Assembly (NCBI RefSeq): GCF_024347075.1
Contig: NZ_AP024900.1
Location: forward strand, 1,240,001 to 1,304,000
Direction of reading: 5' to 3'
From: Vibrio rarus
GTDB lineage: Bacteria; Pseudomonadota; Gammaproteobacteria; Enterobacterales; Vibrionaceae
Length of the DNA: 64,000 nt
The notes under the pieces were generated by a model. That model saw nothing but the letters and a program-made list of their open reading frames with translations. It had not been told where the DNA came from and did not search any database. Below, in pieces: positions 1 through 9,245 of this stretch. The first letter of the stretch is position 1, and each line of letters opens with the position of its first letter. The position numbers and the translations under genes are program-made.

Positions 1-517
1 AATTTTTGATTTTTTTATCGGATTCGTCATCTGGAGCGATAATAGGTAATTTTTCTAAAGCGCCTTCAATCCAGCCAGACAAGAAGGAGTTGACCCGCTT
101 GGTGACTTCAGAGGTGGGTGTGCCAGAACCGGCAAAGCTATTGCGAAACTTACCGGTGTGTTCGTTCATCTCTCTATAGACAACATCGAAAGCAAAGGCT
201 GCAAAAATTGCGCGATCCGCCTCGCCAATGAACTCTGCTCGCTTGAGTCCCTTATGGTTCAGAAGCACCGCTTCCACACCAAATTTGGTGTTGATACCGC
301 GAATGACTCGTAAGATATTGCTTCCCACGTTACTTGGCAGAAGGTGAGAAGATTGAGTTTTCCCCATTTTGATGAACTCAATATCGTCTTTTTCAAGGCC
401 ATATTTGAGCATAAGGTTGTGTGCCATCTTGATGGCGTTGGCAGCCTCGTTGACGTTGGCTGAATTACCTAACTCAAGGCATTTTGCTATTTTTTTCAAC
501 GCTTTTTGCTTGTTCAT
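1..517 (-). CDS. DUF2786 domain protein (partial, C-terminus off the left edge)
   Basis: An open frame on the minus strand starts at ATG 517 and runs off the window after 172 codons. The N-terminus MNKQKALKKIAKCLELG, followed by NEAANAIKMAHNLMLKYG, matches the DUF2786 family: a short helical domain with a conserved helix carrying A-x3-A and LM-x-KYG. The remaining residues resemble the companion domain usually found with DUF2786. The family occurs in phage, mobile and chromosomal contexts and has no firm function. The Shine-Dalgarno is weak (AGAGA about 5 nt upstream). It is divergent from ydiJ across a 190-bp gap. I am confident that it is coding and unsure of its role. Confidence 0.75.
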   Translation of the reverse strand, partial: MNKQKALKKIAKCLELGNSANVNEAANAIKMAHNLMLKYGLEKDDIEFIKMGKTQSSHLLPSNVGSNILRVIRGINTKFGVEAVLLNHKGLKRAEFIGEADRAIFAAFAFDVVYREMNEHTGKFRNSFAGSGTPTSEVTKRVNSFLSGWIEGALEKLPIIAPDDESDKKIKN

Positions 518-706
518 ACATTCTCTGTGTGACCAAATGGGGGACACATTTTACTCCTTTTTTATGGATACCGAAACCCCAAATCATGACCATTGTTGTT
601 ATGGTTTTTATCGTTTGTTAAATCATGTACAGTGTTAGGAAATCGAATGAATTAATTGATCACGCCTAACACAATGGAGTAGTGCGTGATGATTGCAGGA
701 AGCATT

Positions 707-3700
707 ATGTTACCAAGACTTAGCCAAACCCCGTCTATGAACCCCACAGTTGCTCGTTATCTAAAACAACTAGCACAGCGCGGTTTTACAGGGGATATAG
801 AAACCCAATATGCCAGTCGTTTAGCGGTTGCTACAGATAACAGTGTTTACCAACAACTGCCTCAAGCAGTAGTGCATCCCAAAACACAGCACGACATAGA
901 GTTGCTGACTACGTTGGGAAATGAGCCGGAATTTCATGCTATCCGTTTTTCTCCGAGAGGTGGCGGTACGGGCACTAACGGACAGTCATTAACGGAACAT
1001 ATCGTGGTGGACCTTTCGCGACATATGAACCAACTGATTGAACTCAATTTAGAGCAAGGTTGGGTGAGGGTCGAAACGGGCATGGTAAAAGATCAGCTAA
1101 ATGATTTAGTCCGTGAACATGGCTACTTTTTCTCTCCAGAGTTGTCCACCAGTAACCGAGCAACTATTGGTGGCATGATCAATACCGATGCCTCGGGACA
1201 GGGATCATTGCGCTACGGTAAAACCTCGGATCATGTATTAGGACTTACAACTGTACTTGCTGATGGTTCAGTACTTGATACTGAACACTGGCAAGCGGTG
1301 AAAGGGGACACGTTTGCCGCTCGGGCCGTTCAACAAACCGAGCGTGTATGTCGAGAGTTTCGTCAGGCCATTGAAGAACGTTTTCCACCCTTGAATCGCT
1401 TCCTGACTGGCTACGATCTAAAAAATGCATTAACGGACGATGTGTTTTTACCTGAGCGGGTGCTATGTGGCTCTGAAGGTTCCCTAGGTTTTATTACGAA
1501 AGCTAAGCTCAATCTCACCAAAATTCCCAAAGCTCGCGTGTTAGTCAATGTAAAGTACGACAGTTTTGATTCGGCTCTTCGCTCGGCCCCTATGATGGTG
1601 GAAGCCAATGCAATGTCGGTGGAAACCATTGACTCTATTGTGCTTAATTTAGCCAAGCAAGATATTGTTTGGCATACCGTGAGTGATTTATTGACGGAAG
1701 TACCAGGGCAAGAACTGCTGGGAGTAAACCTTGTTGAGTACGCGGGAGATGATAGTGAGGAAATTAATGGTCAAGTTGATGCATTAACACAACGCCTTGA
1801 ACGTATGATGGCCAATGAGCAAGGTGGCATCATCGGTTATCAAATATGCACAGATTTAGCCAGTATTGGTAAAATTTATGCGATGCGCAAAAAAGCGGTT
1901 GGTTTACTGGGGGCAATCAAAGGCGCGGCCAAGCCGATAGCCTTTGCCGAAGATACTTGTGTGCCTCCTGAGAATTTAGCGGATTTTATTGTGGAATTTC
2001 GTGCTCTCCTTGATGAGCATCATCTGCGTTATGGCATGTTTGGCCATGTGGATGCGGGAGTCCTTCATGTCAGACCGGCCCTTGATATGTGCGATCCAAA
2101 ACAAGAAGCATTAATGCACCAAATATCCGATCAAGTTGTGGCTTTAGTGGCAAAATATGGCGGCTTGATGTGGGGAGAGCATGGCAAAGGTTTCCGCTCT
2201 GAATATGGACCTGAGTTTTTTGGTGAGCAGTTATTTGAGCAACTTCGGCATGTGAAAGGGGCTTTTGACCCACTCAATAAAATGAACCCAGGCAAAATAT
2301 GTACGCCAGTGGAGTCCAACGATGAATTGGTGAAAGTCTCCGGCGTTAAGCGGGCACATTTTGACCGTCAAATCCCTGTTACTGTGCGCGATAGCTTTAA
2401 TGGCGCTATGGAGTGTAATGGTAACGGGTTGTGCTTTAATTACGATGTGTCGTCGCCAATGTGTCCATCCATGAAGATTTTGGCTGATCGTCGCCATTCA
2501 CCAAAAGGTCGCGCGGGGATTGTTCGAGAATGGTTACGACAACTTTCTGAGCAAGGCGTTGACATACTGGATCTTGAAAGCCAAACCCTAAAGGGTGCTT
2601 TGTCCATAAAATCTATGCTCGACAGAGTGACCAACCGCTTTAATAAACGTCATCATTATGATTTTTCTCATGAGGTCTATGAGGCGATGCAGGGCTGTTT
2701 AGCGTGTAAAGCGTGTGCCACACAATGCCCTATTAAAGTGGATGTGCCTAATTTTAGAGCCCGTTTTTTAAATTTGTATCACACGCGCTATCAGCGTCCA
2801 ATGAAAGATTACTTTGTTGCTAACATTGAATCCTTGTTGCCATTAATGGCGTTATCGCCAAAATTAATTAATACCGTACTCGATGCACGTTGGGTGCAAT
2901 CTGTGTTGGCATCAACCATAGGTTATGTGGATGCTCCTTTGCTGTCTTCACCGACCTTAAAACAGCGTTTAAAAAGTCAGCATATTGATAAATATGACTA
3001 TCAAAAACTGGCTAAAATGAGCGATGAGCAAAAACAGCGCCACGTGATTATTGTTCAGGATCCGTTTACCAGTTATTACGATGCTAAAGTGGTAGATGAC
3101 TTTGTTGCGCTACTAATAAAACTGAATTATATTCCCGTTTTACTGCCTTTTAAACCCAATGGTAAAGCGCAGCACATCAAAGGTTTCTTGAAACAATTTA
3201 TGAGTACGGCGCAAAGTACGTCGCAGTTTTTAGCCCAAGTGGCTAAGTTAAACATACCTATGGTGGGGGTCGATCCTGCATTGGTGTTGTGTTACCGCGA
3301 TGAATACCGTGAAACGCTGAAAAAAGATTGCCCAGATTTTACGGTGAATACAGTACACGAATGGCTGCTACCTCAGTTAGAACACTTTCCAAGCAAAACG
3401 TTAAGTGATGATGAACCTTGGTATTTGCTGGCGCACTGTACTGAGAAAACCATGTTGCCGAATGCAGAAAAAGAGTGGGGGAGTATTTTCAATCACTTTG
3501 GCGCATCTCTTACCTGTGTCCCAGTGGGTTGCTGTGGTATGGCTGGAACGTTTGGCCATGAGGCAGATAAACTGCAGTGGTCTAAAGATATTTACGCACT
3601 CAGTTGGAAACCGAGCCTTGCGCGTTTACCTAAAGAGCGTTGTATGGTGACGGGTTACTCTTGCCGAAGTCAGGTGAAAAGACTGGAAGGGGTAGTCGCT

Positions 3701-3736
3701 AAACACCCATTACAAGCTTTGTTGCAGGTGCTATAA
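707..3736 (+). CDS. ydiJ: YdiJ-family FAD/Fe-S D-2-hydroxyacid (D-2-hydroxyglutarate) dehydrogenase
   Basis: This large flavin and iron-sulfur oxidoreductase has 1009 residues, the usual YdiJ length of about 1018. The N-terminal half is a PCMH-type FAD domain with PRGGGTGTNGQ at about residues 83-93, followed by the FAD-oxidase C-terminal domain (the YGMFGHVDAGVLH region). The C-terminal half has Fe-S ligands: MECNGNGLC near 568, CLACKACATQCP near 664, and a CCG motif (GCCGMAG) near 942. Enzymes of this family oxidise D-2-hydroxyacids such as D-2-hydroxyglutarate and feed electrons to the respiratory chain. The ATG at 707 is preferred because AGGA sits 6 nt upstream and the protein then begins MLPRLSQ, like MIPQISQ of E. 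coli YdiJ. In-frame GTG 686 and ATG 689 behind GGAG are alternatives. Confidence 0.93.
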   Translation: MLPRLSQTPSMNPTVARYLKQLAQRGFTGDIETQYASRLAVATDNSVYQQLPQAVVHPKTQHDIELLTTLGNEPEFHAIRFSPRGGGTGTNGQSLTEHIVVDLSRHMNQLIELNLEQGWVRVETGMVKDQLNDLVREHGYFFSPELSTSNRATIGGMINTDASGQGSLRYGKTSDHVLGLTTVLADGSVLDTEHWQAVKGDTFAARAVQQTERVCREFRQAIEERFPPLNRFLTGYDLKNALTDDVFLPERVLCGSEGSLGFITKAKLNLTKIPKARVLVNVKYDSFDSALRSAPMMVEANAMSVETIDSIVLNLAKQDIVWHTVSDLLTEVPGQELLGVNLVEYAGDDSEEINGQVDALTQRLERMMANEQGGIIGYQICTDLASIGKIYAMRKKAVGLLGAIKGAAKPIAFAEDTCVPPENLADFIVEFRALLDEHHLRYGMFGHVDAGVLHVRPALDMCDPKQEALMHQISDQVVALVAKYGGLMWGEHGKGFRSEYGPEFFGEQLFEQLRHVKGAFDPLNKMNPGKICTPVESNDELVKVSGVKRAHFDRQIPVTVRDSFNGAMECNGNGLCFNYDVSSPMCPSMKILADRRHSPKGRAGIVREWLRQLSEQGVDILDLESQTLKGALSIKSMLDRVTNRFNKRHHYDFSHEVYEAMQGCLACKACATQCPIKVDVPNFRARFLNLYHTRYQRPMKDYFVANIESLLPLMALSPKLINTVLDARWVQSVLASTIGYVDAPLLSSPTLKQRLKSQHIDKYDYQKLAKMSDEQKQRHVIIVQDPFTSYYDAKVVDDFVALLIKLNYIPVLLPFKPNGKAQHIKGFLKQFMSTAQSTSQFLAQVAKLNIPMVGVDPALVLCYRDEYRETLKKDCPDFTVNTVHEWLLPQLEHFPSKTLSDDEPWYLLAHCTEKTMLPNAEKEWGSIFNHFGASLTCVPVGCCGMAGTFGHEADKLQWSKDIYALSWKPSLARLPKERCMVTGYSCRSQVKRLEGVVAKHPLQALLQVL

Positions 3737-3740
3737 AGCA

Positions 3741-3772
3741 AAAAAAGCGAGGTGATATCACCTCGCTTTTTT
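3741..3772. terminator. Bidirectional Rho-independent terminator between ydiJ and the DUF3581 gene
   Basis: A perfect 20-bp palindrome (GCGAGGTGAT and its complement) at 3747-3766 is flanked by six A on the left and six T on the right. It can therefore end transcription of ydiJ and of the convergent DUF3581 gene. Confidence 0.9.
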
Positions 3773-3808
3773 ATTAATAACGTGTATTAATTCTTTACAG
3801 TATGATAC

Positions 3809-3837
3809 TTATTGATTAGTGGCTTTTTAATCAATAA
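3809..3837. repeat. AT-rich inverted repeat downstream of the DUF3581 gene
   Basis: Two perfect 10-bp arms (TTATTGATTA and TAATCAATAA) are separated by 9 nt, just past the stop of the minus-strand gene. There is no T-run. It could be a weak hairpin before the shared terminator or a protein-binding dyad. Confidence 0.4.
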
Positions 3838-3844
3838 CTTACAT

Positions 3845-4552
3845 CTATTTGTTGAAGTTGTTTTTAGCCGCGTTAAATTTATCAACATAAGCCATCATGT
3901 CTTCTTCTACCCATGGGATAAGCCCACTGGCAATCATTCTTTTTGTACCGCGACCGATCACTTGACCTTCACCGGTAAACTCAAAGTTGAGTGTAACCAC
4001 GCCTCGTTTACCCGTTACATCAAATGTGGCACTCGTTAATGCCACTGTCGGCTGCGTAATATCAAACCGTGAAAACTCTAATTTCATGCTTTCATAGATG
4101 ATAAGAGGACGCTTGGTGTTGAACATCATTTGCTCTTGTTCCATCAAAGGCACCATGATGTGAGGGAAATTCATGCCAGAAAACTTGGCATAGCCACGAA
4201 TAACATTCTCAATAAGCTCACTATTTTTGCAGTTTTCACCGTTGCGTTGCAGGCTGAGATATTGCTTTTCTTTAGTATCGACTACTGCGCTAGCTTCATC
4301 GCTTTCATGGCTAATATTGAGCTTTACGTTGTCTCCGACCATACCAGAGAAACTAAACTCCATGTTGTGGCTAATACCTTCTTTTTGCAGTAAAACCGCG
4401 AACAAAAGGTCGCCAGGAACGCAAAAGCGTTTGTGATCTTCATCGTGAATAGGATTAAAGTCACCGGCAATACCTTTAGCAAAATTGCTTGCTTGCTGGC
4501 GAGTAAAATAAAACGATAGACCGTCATTTATGAAGTAAGGGGATAAGAACAT
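3845..4552 (-). CDS. DUF3581 family protein (hotdog/MaoC-like)
   Basis: This protein of 235 residues begins MFLSPYFINDGLSFYF. The segment ASNFAKGIAGDFNPIHDEDHKRFCVPGDLL resembles the hydratase motif of MaoC-like hotdog proteins, in which Asp and His lie in an F-N-P-I-H-D context. The match is to DUF3581, a family seen mainly in Vibrio and related marine gamma-proteobacteria with no proven substrate. The longer open frame to 4603 adds 17 residues that do not look conserved, so ATG 4552 was chosen although its ribosome site is weak. It is a single gene convergent with ydiJ. An acyl-CoA-related activity is inference. Confidence 0.75.
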   Translation of the reverse strand: MFLSPYFINDGLSFYFTRQQASNFAKGIAGDFNPIHDEDHKRFCVPGDLLFAVLLQKEGISHNMEFSFSGMVGDNVKLNISHESDEASAVVDTKEKQYLSLQRNGENCKNSELIENVIRGYAKFSGMNFPHIMVPLMEQEQMMFNTKRPLIIYESMKLEFSRFDITQPTVALTSATFDVTGKRGVVTLNFEFTGEGQVIGRGTKRMIASGLIPWVEEDMMAYVDKFNAAKNNFNK

Positions 4553-4725
4553 AATTATGCGTAAAGTCTTTGTTATTACCTGATATTGGTCGAAGTATAC
4601 CAAAGAGGCAGGATTGAATGGTCTATCCAGTGTGTAACGGACATTTTGACAGTGTAACTAGACGTATCTGTGCGGTGCACAGACGTGCTTTTCCCATGGG
4701 GCTGTTTATTATGATTTAGGGGATA

Positions 4726-4753
4726 TTGTTATTTAGAGGATATTGGTTACAAT
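4726..4753 (+). promoter_or_regulatory. Candidate sigma70 promoter of the thrS cluster
   Basis: TTGTTA and TACAAT are spaced by 16 bp and lie about 150 nt before the thrS start. This would leave a leader long enough for the operator hairpin at 4866-4886. It was found by eye and not tested. Confidence 0.4.
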
Positions 4754-4865
4754 ATACGGCTTGCTGTTAAGTAACCTCATTCACATCCAGTACTTGTGTA
4801 GGATTTATCAGCATCTCTTCGGCTCTTGTTTTCTTGGCATTGAATACAAGAATTTACTTAAACAA

Positions 4866-4886
4866 GTGTTGCTTCGTATGTAACAC
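4866..4886 (+). promoter_or_regulatory. thrS translational operator hairpin mimicking the tRNA-Thr anticodon arm
   Basis: GTGTTGC pairs with GTAACAC (7 bp with one G-U pair) around a seven-base loop TTCGTAT. The loop places T at position 33, CGT at 34-36 and A at 37, exactly like a tRNA-Thr(CGU) anticodon loop. In E. coli, threonyl-tRNA synthetase represses its own translation by binding an anticodon-like hairpin just before the ribosome site. Here the hairpin ends 20 nt before the thrS ATG, with AGGA in between, so the placement fits. Confidence 0.65.
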
Positions 4887-4905
4887 CACTGGAATAGGAC
4901 TTAAA

Positions 4906-6834
4906 ATGCCTGTAATTACTCTTCCTGACGGCAGTCAGCGTCAATTTGACAACCCTGTATCAACTCTTGATGTCGCCGCTTCTATCGGCCCAGGTCTTGC
5001 TAAAGCAACCATAGCTGGACGCGTGAATGGCGAACGTTTTGATGCTTGTGATCTGATTGAACAAGATGCAAGCCTTGAAATAATCACCGCAAAAGATGCC
5101 GTCGATGGCTTAGAAATTGTGCGCCACTCATGTGCTCACCTTCTTGGTCATGCAATTAAGCAGCTTTACCCTGAAGCTAAAATGGCGATTGGCCCAACTA
5201 TCGATAACGGTTTTTACTACGACATCGATATGGAGCACCATCTTACGCAAGAAGATTTAGATAAAATCGAAAAGCGTATGAAAGAGTTGGCTAAAACAAA
5301 ATATCAAGTTGTTAAAAAGAAAGTCAGCTGGCAGGAAGCTCGTGATGCTTTTGAAGCACGCGGAGAAACCTACAAGATTGAAATCTTGGATGAGAACGTT
5401 GCACGAGACGACCGTCCAGGCCTATATCACCATGAAGAATACGTCGACATGTGTCGTGGTCCACACGTACCGCACATGGGCTTTTGTCAGCACTTTACGC
5501 TATTGAATGTAGCCGGTGCCTACTGGCGTGGTAATAGTGATAACAAAATGCTGCAACGTATCTACGGCACAGCATTTCACGATAAGAAAGCACTGAAAGC
5601 GCATTTAACGCGTCTTGAAGAAGCGGCGAAGCGTGACCACCGTAAAATTGGTAAGCACTTGGACTTGTTCCACATGCAGCAAGAAGCACCGGGTATGGTG
5701 TTCTGGCATCACAATGGTTGGTCTATTTTCCGTGATCTAGAGAAATTTGTTCGTGAAAAACTGACCGAATACGATTACCAAGAAGTAAAAGGTCCTCTTA
5801 TGATGGACCGTGTGCTTTGGGAACGTTCTGGTCACTGGGACAAATACGCAGATGCCATGTTTACCACAAGCTCTGAGAACCGTGAATACGCTATCAAGCC
5901 AATGAACTGTCCAGGGCATGTTCAGATCTTTAATCAAGGTTTGAAATCTTACCGTGATTTACCGCTGCGTATGGCAGAGTTCGGTTCATGTCACCGTAAC
6001 GAACCATCAGGCGCATTACACGGCATTATGCGTGTACGTGGCTTTACTCAAGATGATGCTCATATCTTCTGTATGGAAAGCCAAATTCAAGATGAAGTGA
6101 TTAGCTGCATCAAGATGGTGTACGATACATACCAAACCTTTGGTTTTGACAACATCGTAGTGAAACTGTCTACTCGCCCTGAAAAGCGTGTTGGTTCTGA
6201 TGAAATCTGGGATGAATCAGAGAAAGCACTAGAGCAAGCACTTCAATCTATGGACATCGCATACGAGATCCAAGAGGGTGAAGGTGCGTTCTACGGACCG
6301 AAAATTGAATTTACTTTGTATGATTGTCTGGATCGTGCGTGGCAATGTGGTACAGTGCAACTCGATTTCAACTTACCGGGTCGTTTAGGCGCAACTTACG
6401 TCGGTGAAAACAACGAACGTTCCGTTCCTGTTATGATTCACCGTGCGATTTTGGGTTCATTAGAACGATTCATCGGTATTCTTATTGAAGAATACGCTGG
6501 GTTCTTCCCAACGTGGTTGGCACCGGAACAAGCGGTAATTTTGAATATTACGGACAAACAGTCAGAATATGTTCAAGAAATCGCACAAAAAATGCAAAAA
6601 AGTGGAATTAGAGCCAAAGCGGACTTGAGAAATGAGAAGATTGGCTTTAAAATCCGCGAACACACTTTAAAACGTGTACCGTACATGTTGGTGGTTGGTG
6701 ACCAAGAAATGGAAGCTGGCGAAATCGCAGTACGTACTCGAAAGGGCAAGGACCTAGGCAAGTTCAAAGTGGATGATTTTATCTCATACATCCAAGCCGA
6801 GGTTTCAAGCCGTAAGCTCAATCTGGAGGAATAA
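4906..6834 (+). CDS. thrS: Threonyl-tRNA synthetase
   Basis: This class II synthetase of 642 residues charges tRNA-Thr in the cytoplasm. The N-terminal TGS domain ([11 protein letters not shown] onward, about 1-61) is followed by the editing domain with [10 protein letters not shown] near residue 73. Then come the catalytic core (motif 2 region [15 protein letters not shown], zinc-binding MNCPGH) and the C-terminal anticodon-binding domain. ATG 4906 follows AGGA and matches the family start; the longer frame from 4834 is a leader artefact. infC follows after 3 nt, the classic thrS-infC-rpmI-rplT order. An anticodon-like operator precedes it. Confidence 0.98.
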   Translation: MPVITLPDGSQRQFDNPVSTLDVAASIGPGLAKATIAGRVNGERFDACDLIEQDASLEIITAKDAVDGLEIVRHSCAHLLGHAIKQLYPEAKMAIGPTIDNGFYYDIDMEHHLTQEDLDKIEKRMKELAKTKYQVVKKKVSWQEARDAFEARGETYKIEILDENVARDDRPGLYHHEEYVDMCRGPHVPHMGFCQHFTLLNVAGAYWRGNSDNKMLQRIYGTAFHDKKALKAHLTRLEEAAKRDHRKIGKHLDLFHMQQEAPGMVFWHHNGWSIFRDLEKFVREKLTEYDYQEVKGPLMMDRVLWERSGHWDKYADAMFTTSSENREYAIKPMNCPGHVQIFNQGLKSYRDLPLRMAEFGSCHRNEPSGALHGIMRVRGFTQDDAHIFCMESQIQDEVISCIKMVYDTYQTFGFDNIVVKLSTRPEKRVGSDEIWDESEKALEQALQSMDIAYEIQEGEGAFYGPKIEFTLYDCLDRAWQCGTVQLDFNLPGRLGATYVGENNERSVPVMIHRAILGSLERFIGILIEEYAGFFPTWLAPEQAVILNITDKQSEYVQEIAQKMQKSGIRAKADLRNEKIGFKIREHTLKRVPYMLVVGDQEMEAGEIAVRTRKGKDLGKFKVDDFISYIQAEVSSRKLNLEE

Positions 6835-6837
6835 GCT

Positions 6838-7392
6838 ATTAAAGGCGGAAGACGTGGTCAACAACAACCGGCCAAACAAAACCAGCACCGTTTAAACGGT
6901 GAAATTCGAAGCGTACGTGAAGTTCGCTTAACAGGCGCTGACGGTGAGCCAGTTGGTATCGTTTCTTATCAAGAAGCGCAAACTGCAGCAGACGAAGCTG
7001 GTATGGATCTCGTAGAGATCAGCCCTAACGCCGAGCCACCAGTTTGTCGTGTGATGGACTATGGCAAGTTCCTCTTTGAAAAGAGCAAGGCTCTTAAAGA
7101 GCAGAAGAAGAAGCAAAAACAGATTCAGATTAAGGAAATAAAATTCCGACCTGGAACTGATATTGGAGACTATCAGGTAAAACTACGCAACCTGACCGGT
7201 TTCCTTGAAGACGGCAACAAAGTGAAGGTAACAATTCGCTTCCGTGGCCGCGAAATGGCTCACCAAAACATCGGTGTTGACGTTCTAAATCGTTTGAAAG
7301 CAGATACTGAAGAATTTGCAGTAGTTGAATCTTTCCCATCGAGAATAGAAGGTCGCCAGATGATAATGGTGTTAGCCCCTAAGAAGAAGTAA
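6838..7392 (+). CDS. infC: Translation initiation factor IF-3, ATT start
   Basis: IF-3 has 184 residues. It binds the 30S subunit, blocks premature 50S joining and proofreads the start codon. The frame begins with ATT at 6838, giving [11 protein letters not shown], which aligns with MKGGKR of E. coli. A strong CTGGAGGA lies 7 nt upstream, overlapping the end of thrS. The rare ATT start is the known basis of IF-3 autoregulation. The N-domain is followed by the lysine-rich linker ([21 protein letters not shown]) and the C-domain ending [23 protein letters not shown]. An annotation restricted to ATG/GTG/TTG would miss the first 55 residues. Confidence 0.97.
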   Translation: MKGGRRGQQQPAKQNQHRLNGEIRSVREVRLTGADGEPVGIVSYQEAQTAADEAGMDLVEISPNAEPPVCRVMDYGKFLFEKSKALKEQKKKQKQIQIKEIKFRPGTDIGDYQVKLRNLTGFLEDGNKVKVTIRFRGREMAHQNIGVDVLNRLKADTEEFAVVESFPSRIEGRQMIMVLAPKKK

Positions 7393-7413
7393 TTAACGGC
7401 CTGCAAGTAATTG

Positions 7414-7443
7414 AACCTTGCTGCTTTAAGTGGCAGGGTTTTA
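7414..7443 (+). terminator. Attenuator-like hairpin between infC and rpmI
   Basis: AACCTTGC pairs with GCAGGGTT (8 bp, one G-T) around an 11-nt loop and is followed by TTTTATT. It resembles a Rho-independent terminator of moderate strength inside the operon. It could set the ratio of IF-3 to L35/L20 transcripts. Confidence 0.5.
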
Positions 7444-7495
7444 TTCGCCCTAATTACTATGTTATTAACAACTCAACAATGCGGAGTTATTCATC

Positions 7496-7690
7496 ATGCC
7501 TAAGATGAAAAACAACAAAGGTGCAACTAAGCGTTTTAAGAAAACTGCTGGTGGTATCAAATTTAAGCACGCTGGTAAACGTCACATCTTGACTAAGCGT
7601 ACTACTAAGAATAAACGTCAACTACGTCCAAACGCAATTCTTCCTAAATGTGAAGTAGCTCGCGTTTTACGTATGATGCCATACGCTTAA
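7496..7690 (+). CDS. rpmI: 50S ribosomal protein L35
   Basis: This 64-residue, strongly basic protein ([20 protein letters not shown]) is L35 of the large subunit at the normal family length. GGAG lies about 9 nt before the ATG. It sits 103 bp after infC and 42 bp before rplT. Confidence 0.97.
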   Translation: MPKMKNNKGATKRFKKTAGGIKFKHAGKRHILTKRTTKNKRQLRPNAILPKCEVARVLRMMPYA

Positions 7691-7732
7691 TTCTTTTTAG
7701 TTATTTAATTCGTTTAGTTTAGGAGAGACATA

Positions 7733-8086
7733 ATGCCTCGCGTAAAACGTGGTGTACAAGCTCGTGCACGTCATAAGAAAGTTCTAAAACAAGCTAAAGG
7801 TTACTATGGAGCACGTTCACGTGTATTCCGCGTAGCTTTCCAAGCAATTACTAAAGCTGGTCAATACGCATACCGTGACCGTCGCAATAAAAAGCGTCAG
7901 TTCCGTCAACTATGGATCGCTCGTATCAATGCTGCATCTCGTCAAAATGGTCTATCTTACAGCCGTTTCATCAATGGCCTTAAGAAAGCATCTATCGAGA
8001 TTGACCGTAAAATCCTTGCGGATATCGCGGTATTCGACAAAGCTGCATTTGCAGTTCTAGTTGAAAAAGCAAAAGCTGCTCTATAA
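7733..8086 (+). CDS. rplT: 50S ribosomal protein L20
   Basis: This protein has 117 residues and begins [18 protein letters not shown]. It has the usual basic helical N-terminal extension and globular C-domain of L20. L20 binds 23S rRNA early in assembly and in E. coli also represses rpmI-rplT translation. AGGAGAG lies 6 nt upstream. It is the last gene of the cluster and is followed by a strong terminator. Confidence 0.98.
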   Translation: MPRVKRGVQARARHKKVLKQAKGYYGARSRVFRVAFQAITKAGQYAYRDRRNKKRQFRQLWIARINAASRQNGLSYSRFINGLKKASIEIDRKILADIAVFDKAAFAVLVEKAKAAL

Positions 8087-8110
8087 TTTAGAACGTTAAA
8101 GCTTATCTTT

Positions 8111-8138
8111 AAAGGAGACCTTAGGGTCTCCTTTTTTA
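8111..8138 (+). terminator. Rho-independent terminator after rplT
   Basis: AAAGGAGACC pairs perfectly with GGTCTCCTTT around a TTAG loop and runs into a T tract. Confidence 0.92.
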
Positions 8139-8163
8139 TTGCTCATTATATAATTGTTAGGAG

Positions 8164-8646
8164 CTAGAGTTTTTTCAGCATCCAAACATCACACCTATTG
8201 TGAACAGTATCTTCTAATGGCTCTAGCAAATGCGTAAAACCAAGTTTTTCATACAGTTTTATGGCCGATGTCATATTAGAAAGAGTATCTAGATAGCACT
8301 CACTAAAGCCCTGTGTTTTGGCAAAACTGAGGCAATACGTGCTAAGTTTTTCCCCTAAACCCAAGCCTCTTGCCCCTTTGGTTAAGAATAGTTTTTTAAG
8401 CTCACAGGTAGTACTGCCTTTAGTAAACGGCGCAACCCCACAACCACCAATGACAACCCCATCTTTAAGCGCAATAAAGTAACAACTTTGATTTTGCTCA
8501 GTATAGAAAGCGCTCATATTATTAACCTCAGGGTCGGAGGGGCCATAACCTTCACCCACAGCGCCAAATTCAGCCCCTACAGATTTGATGATATTTCTAA
8601 TATCAGCATCAAATTGAGGCTGGATAGGCATGATCTCAACTGACAT
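8164..8646 (-). CDS. GNAT family N-acetyltransferase
   Basis: This protein of 160 residues has the GNAT fold. The acetyl-CoA loop is KKLFLTKGARGLGLGEKL (a relaxed Q/RxxGxG/A), and it is followed by ECYLDTLSNMTSAIKLYEKLGF, the typical beta4-beta5 region. The substrate is unknown. ATG 8646 is supported by GGAG 7 nt upstream; the open frame extends to 8733 only through unlike sequence. It stands alone, convergent with rplT and beside the repeat array at 8.7-9.2 kb. Confidence 0.85.
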   Translation of the reverse strand: MSVEIMPIQPQFDADIRNIIKSVGAEFGAVGEGYGPSDPEVNNMSAFYTEQNQSCYFIALKDGVVIGGCGVAPFTKGSTTCELKKLFLTKGARGLGLGEKLSTYCLSFAKTQGFSECYLDTLSNMTSAIKLYEKLGFTHLLEPLEDTVHNRCDVWMLKKL

Positions 8647-8726
8647 ACAAGACTCCGAATAAAAACCAAAACGAAAATTAAAGACAGAATACCACCACCA
8701 CAAAACCTTACTAGCCAATTTAATTG

Positions 8727-9222
8727 TGGACACCCATAGTTAATCCCCCTCCATAGAATTTAATATGGACACCCATAGTTAATCGATCAGCGCCTAATTC
8801 ATCCATGAGGCGATATAAATAGCGATTGAAGTTCAAAAAGTAAATTTAGACACCCAAATTTATCCACAACCAATCAAAGAGGGCATAGGAACAGAGAACA
8901 GCAATGACTTTCTAGAAGTATCTGAATTTGAAGGAATTAATTATTGTTACTTTAATTGAAAAATCAAGACACCCATAAATAACTACCATCATCACTAAAG
9001 GGTGATATAGAAAAAGTAGACAGAATGAGAACCTGGAAGTGACTGACATTTAAAATGTGTCAATTATGGTTACAGCAAAAATTAATGATGGGTGTCCACT
9101 TAAAAAAGGCTTAAAAAGTACTCACATAATTTATGTAGGTAGAAGGGGATTGATGAACAAAACGGGAGAATAGGGGGCTATTAACTACAGCACGAGATCA
9201 ATCTAACTATGGGTGTCTTGAT
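8727..9222. repeat. Array of six GACACCCA repeats, four in one orientation and two inverted
   Basis: This roughly 500-bp stretch has no convincing gene. It holds six copies of an octamer: GACACCCA cores at about 8729-8736, 8768-8775, 8849-8856 and 8969-8976, and TGGGTGTC cores at 9089-9096 and 9210-9217. The first two and the last share a longer unit, GACACCCATAGTTA, and the outer copies point inwards. A TGACA...TGTCA dyad lies between, near 9043-9061. The arrangement resembles REP/REPIN clusters mobilised by RAYT transposases. The same motif recurs at 18.05 and 31.07 kb. Confidence 0.7.
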
Positions 9223-9245
9223 ATTAGCGCGCGAGATAAACGATT

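Noticed and set aside
369..638. An 89-codon plus-strand open frame near the left edge.
   Set aside because: It overlaps the DUF2786 gene on the other strand, which has clear family similarity, and its own translation looks unlike a protein.
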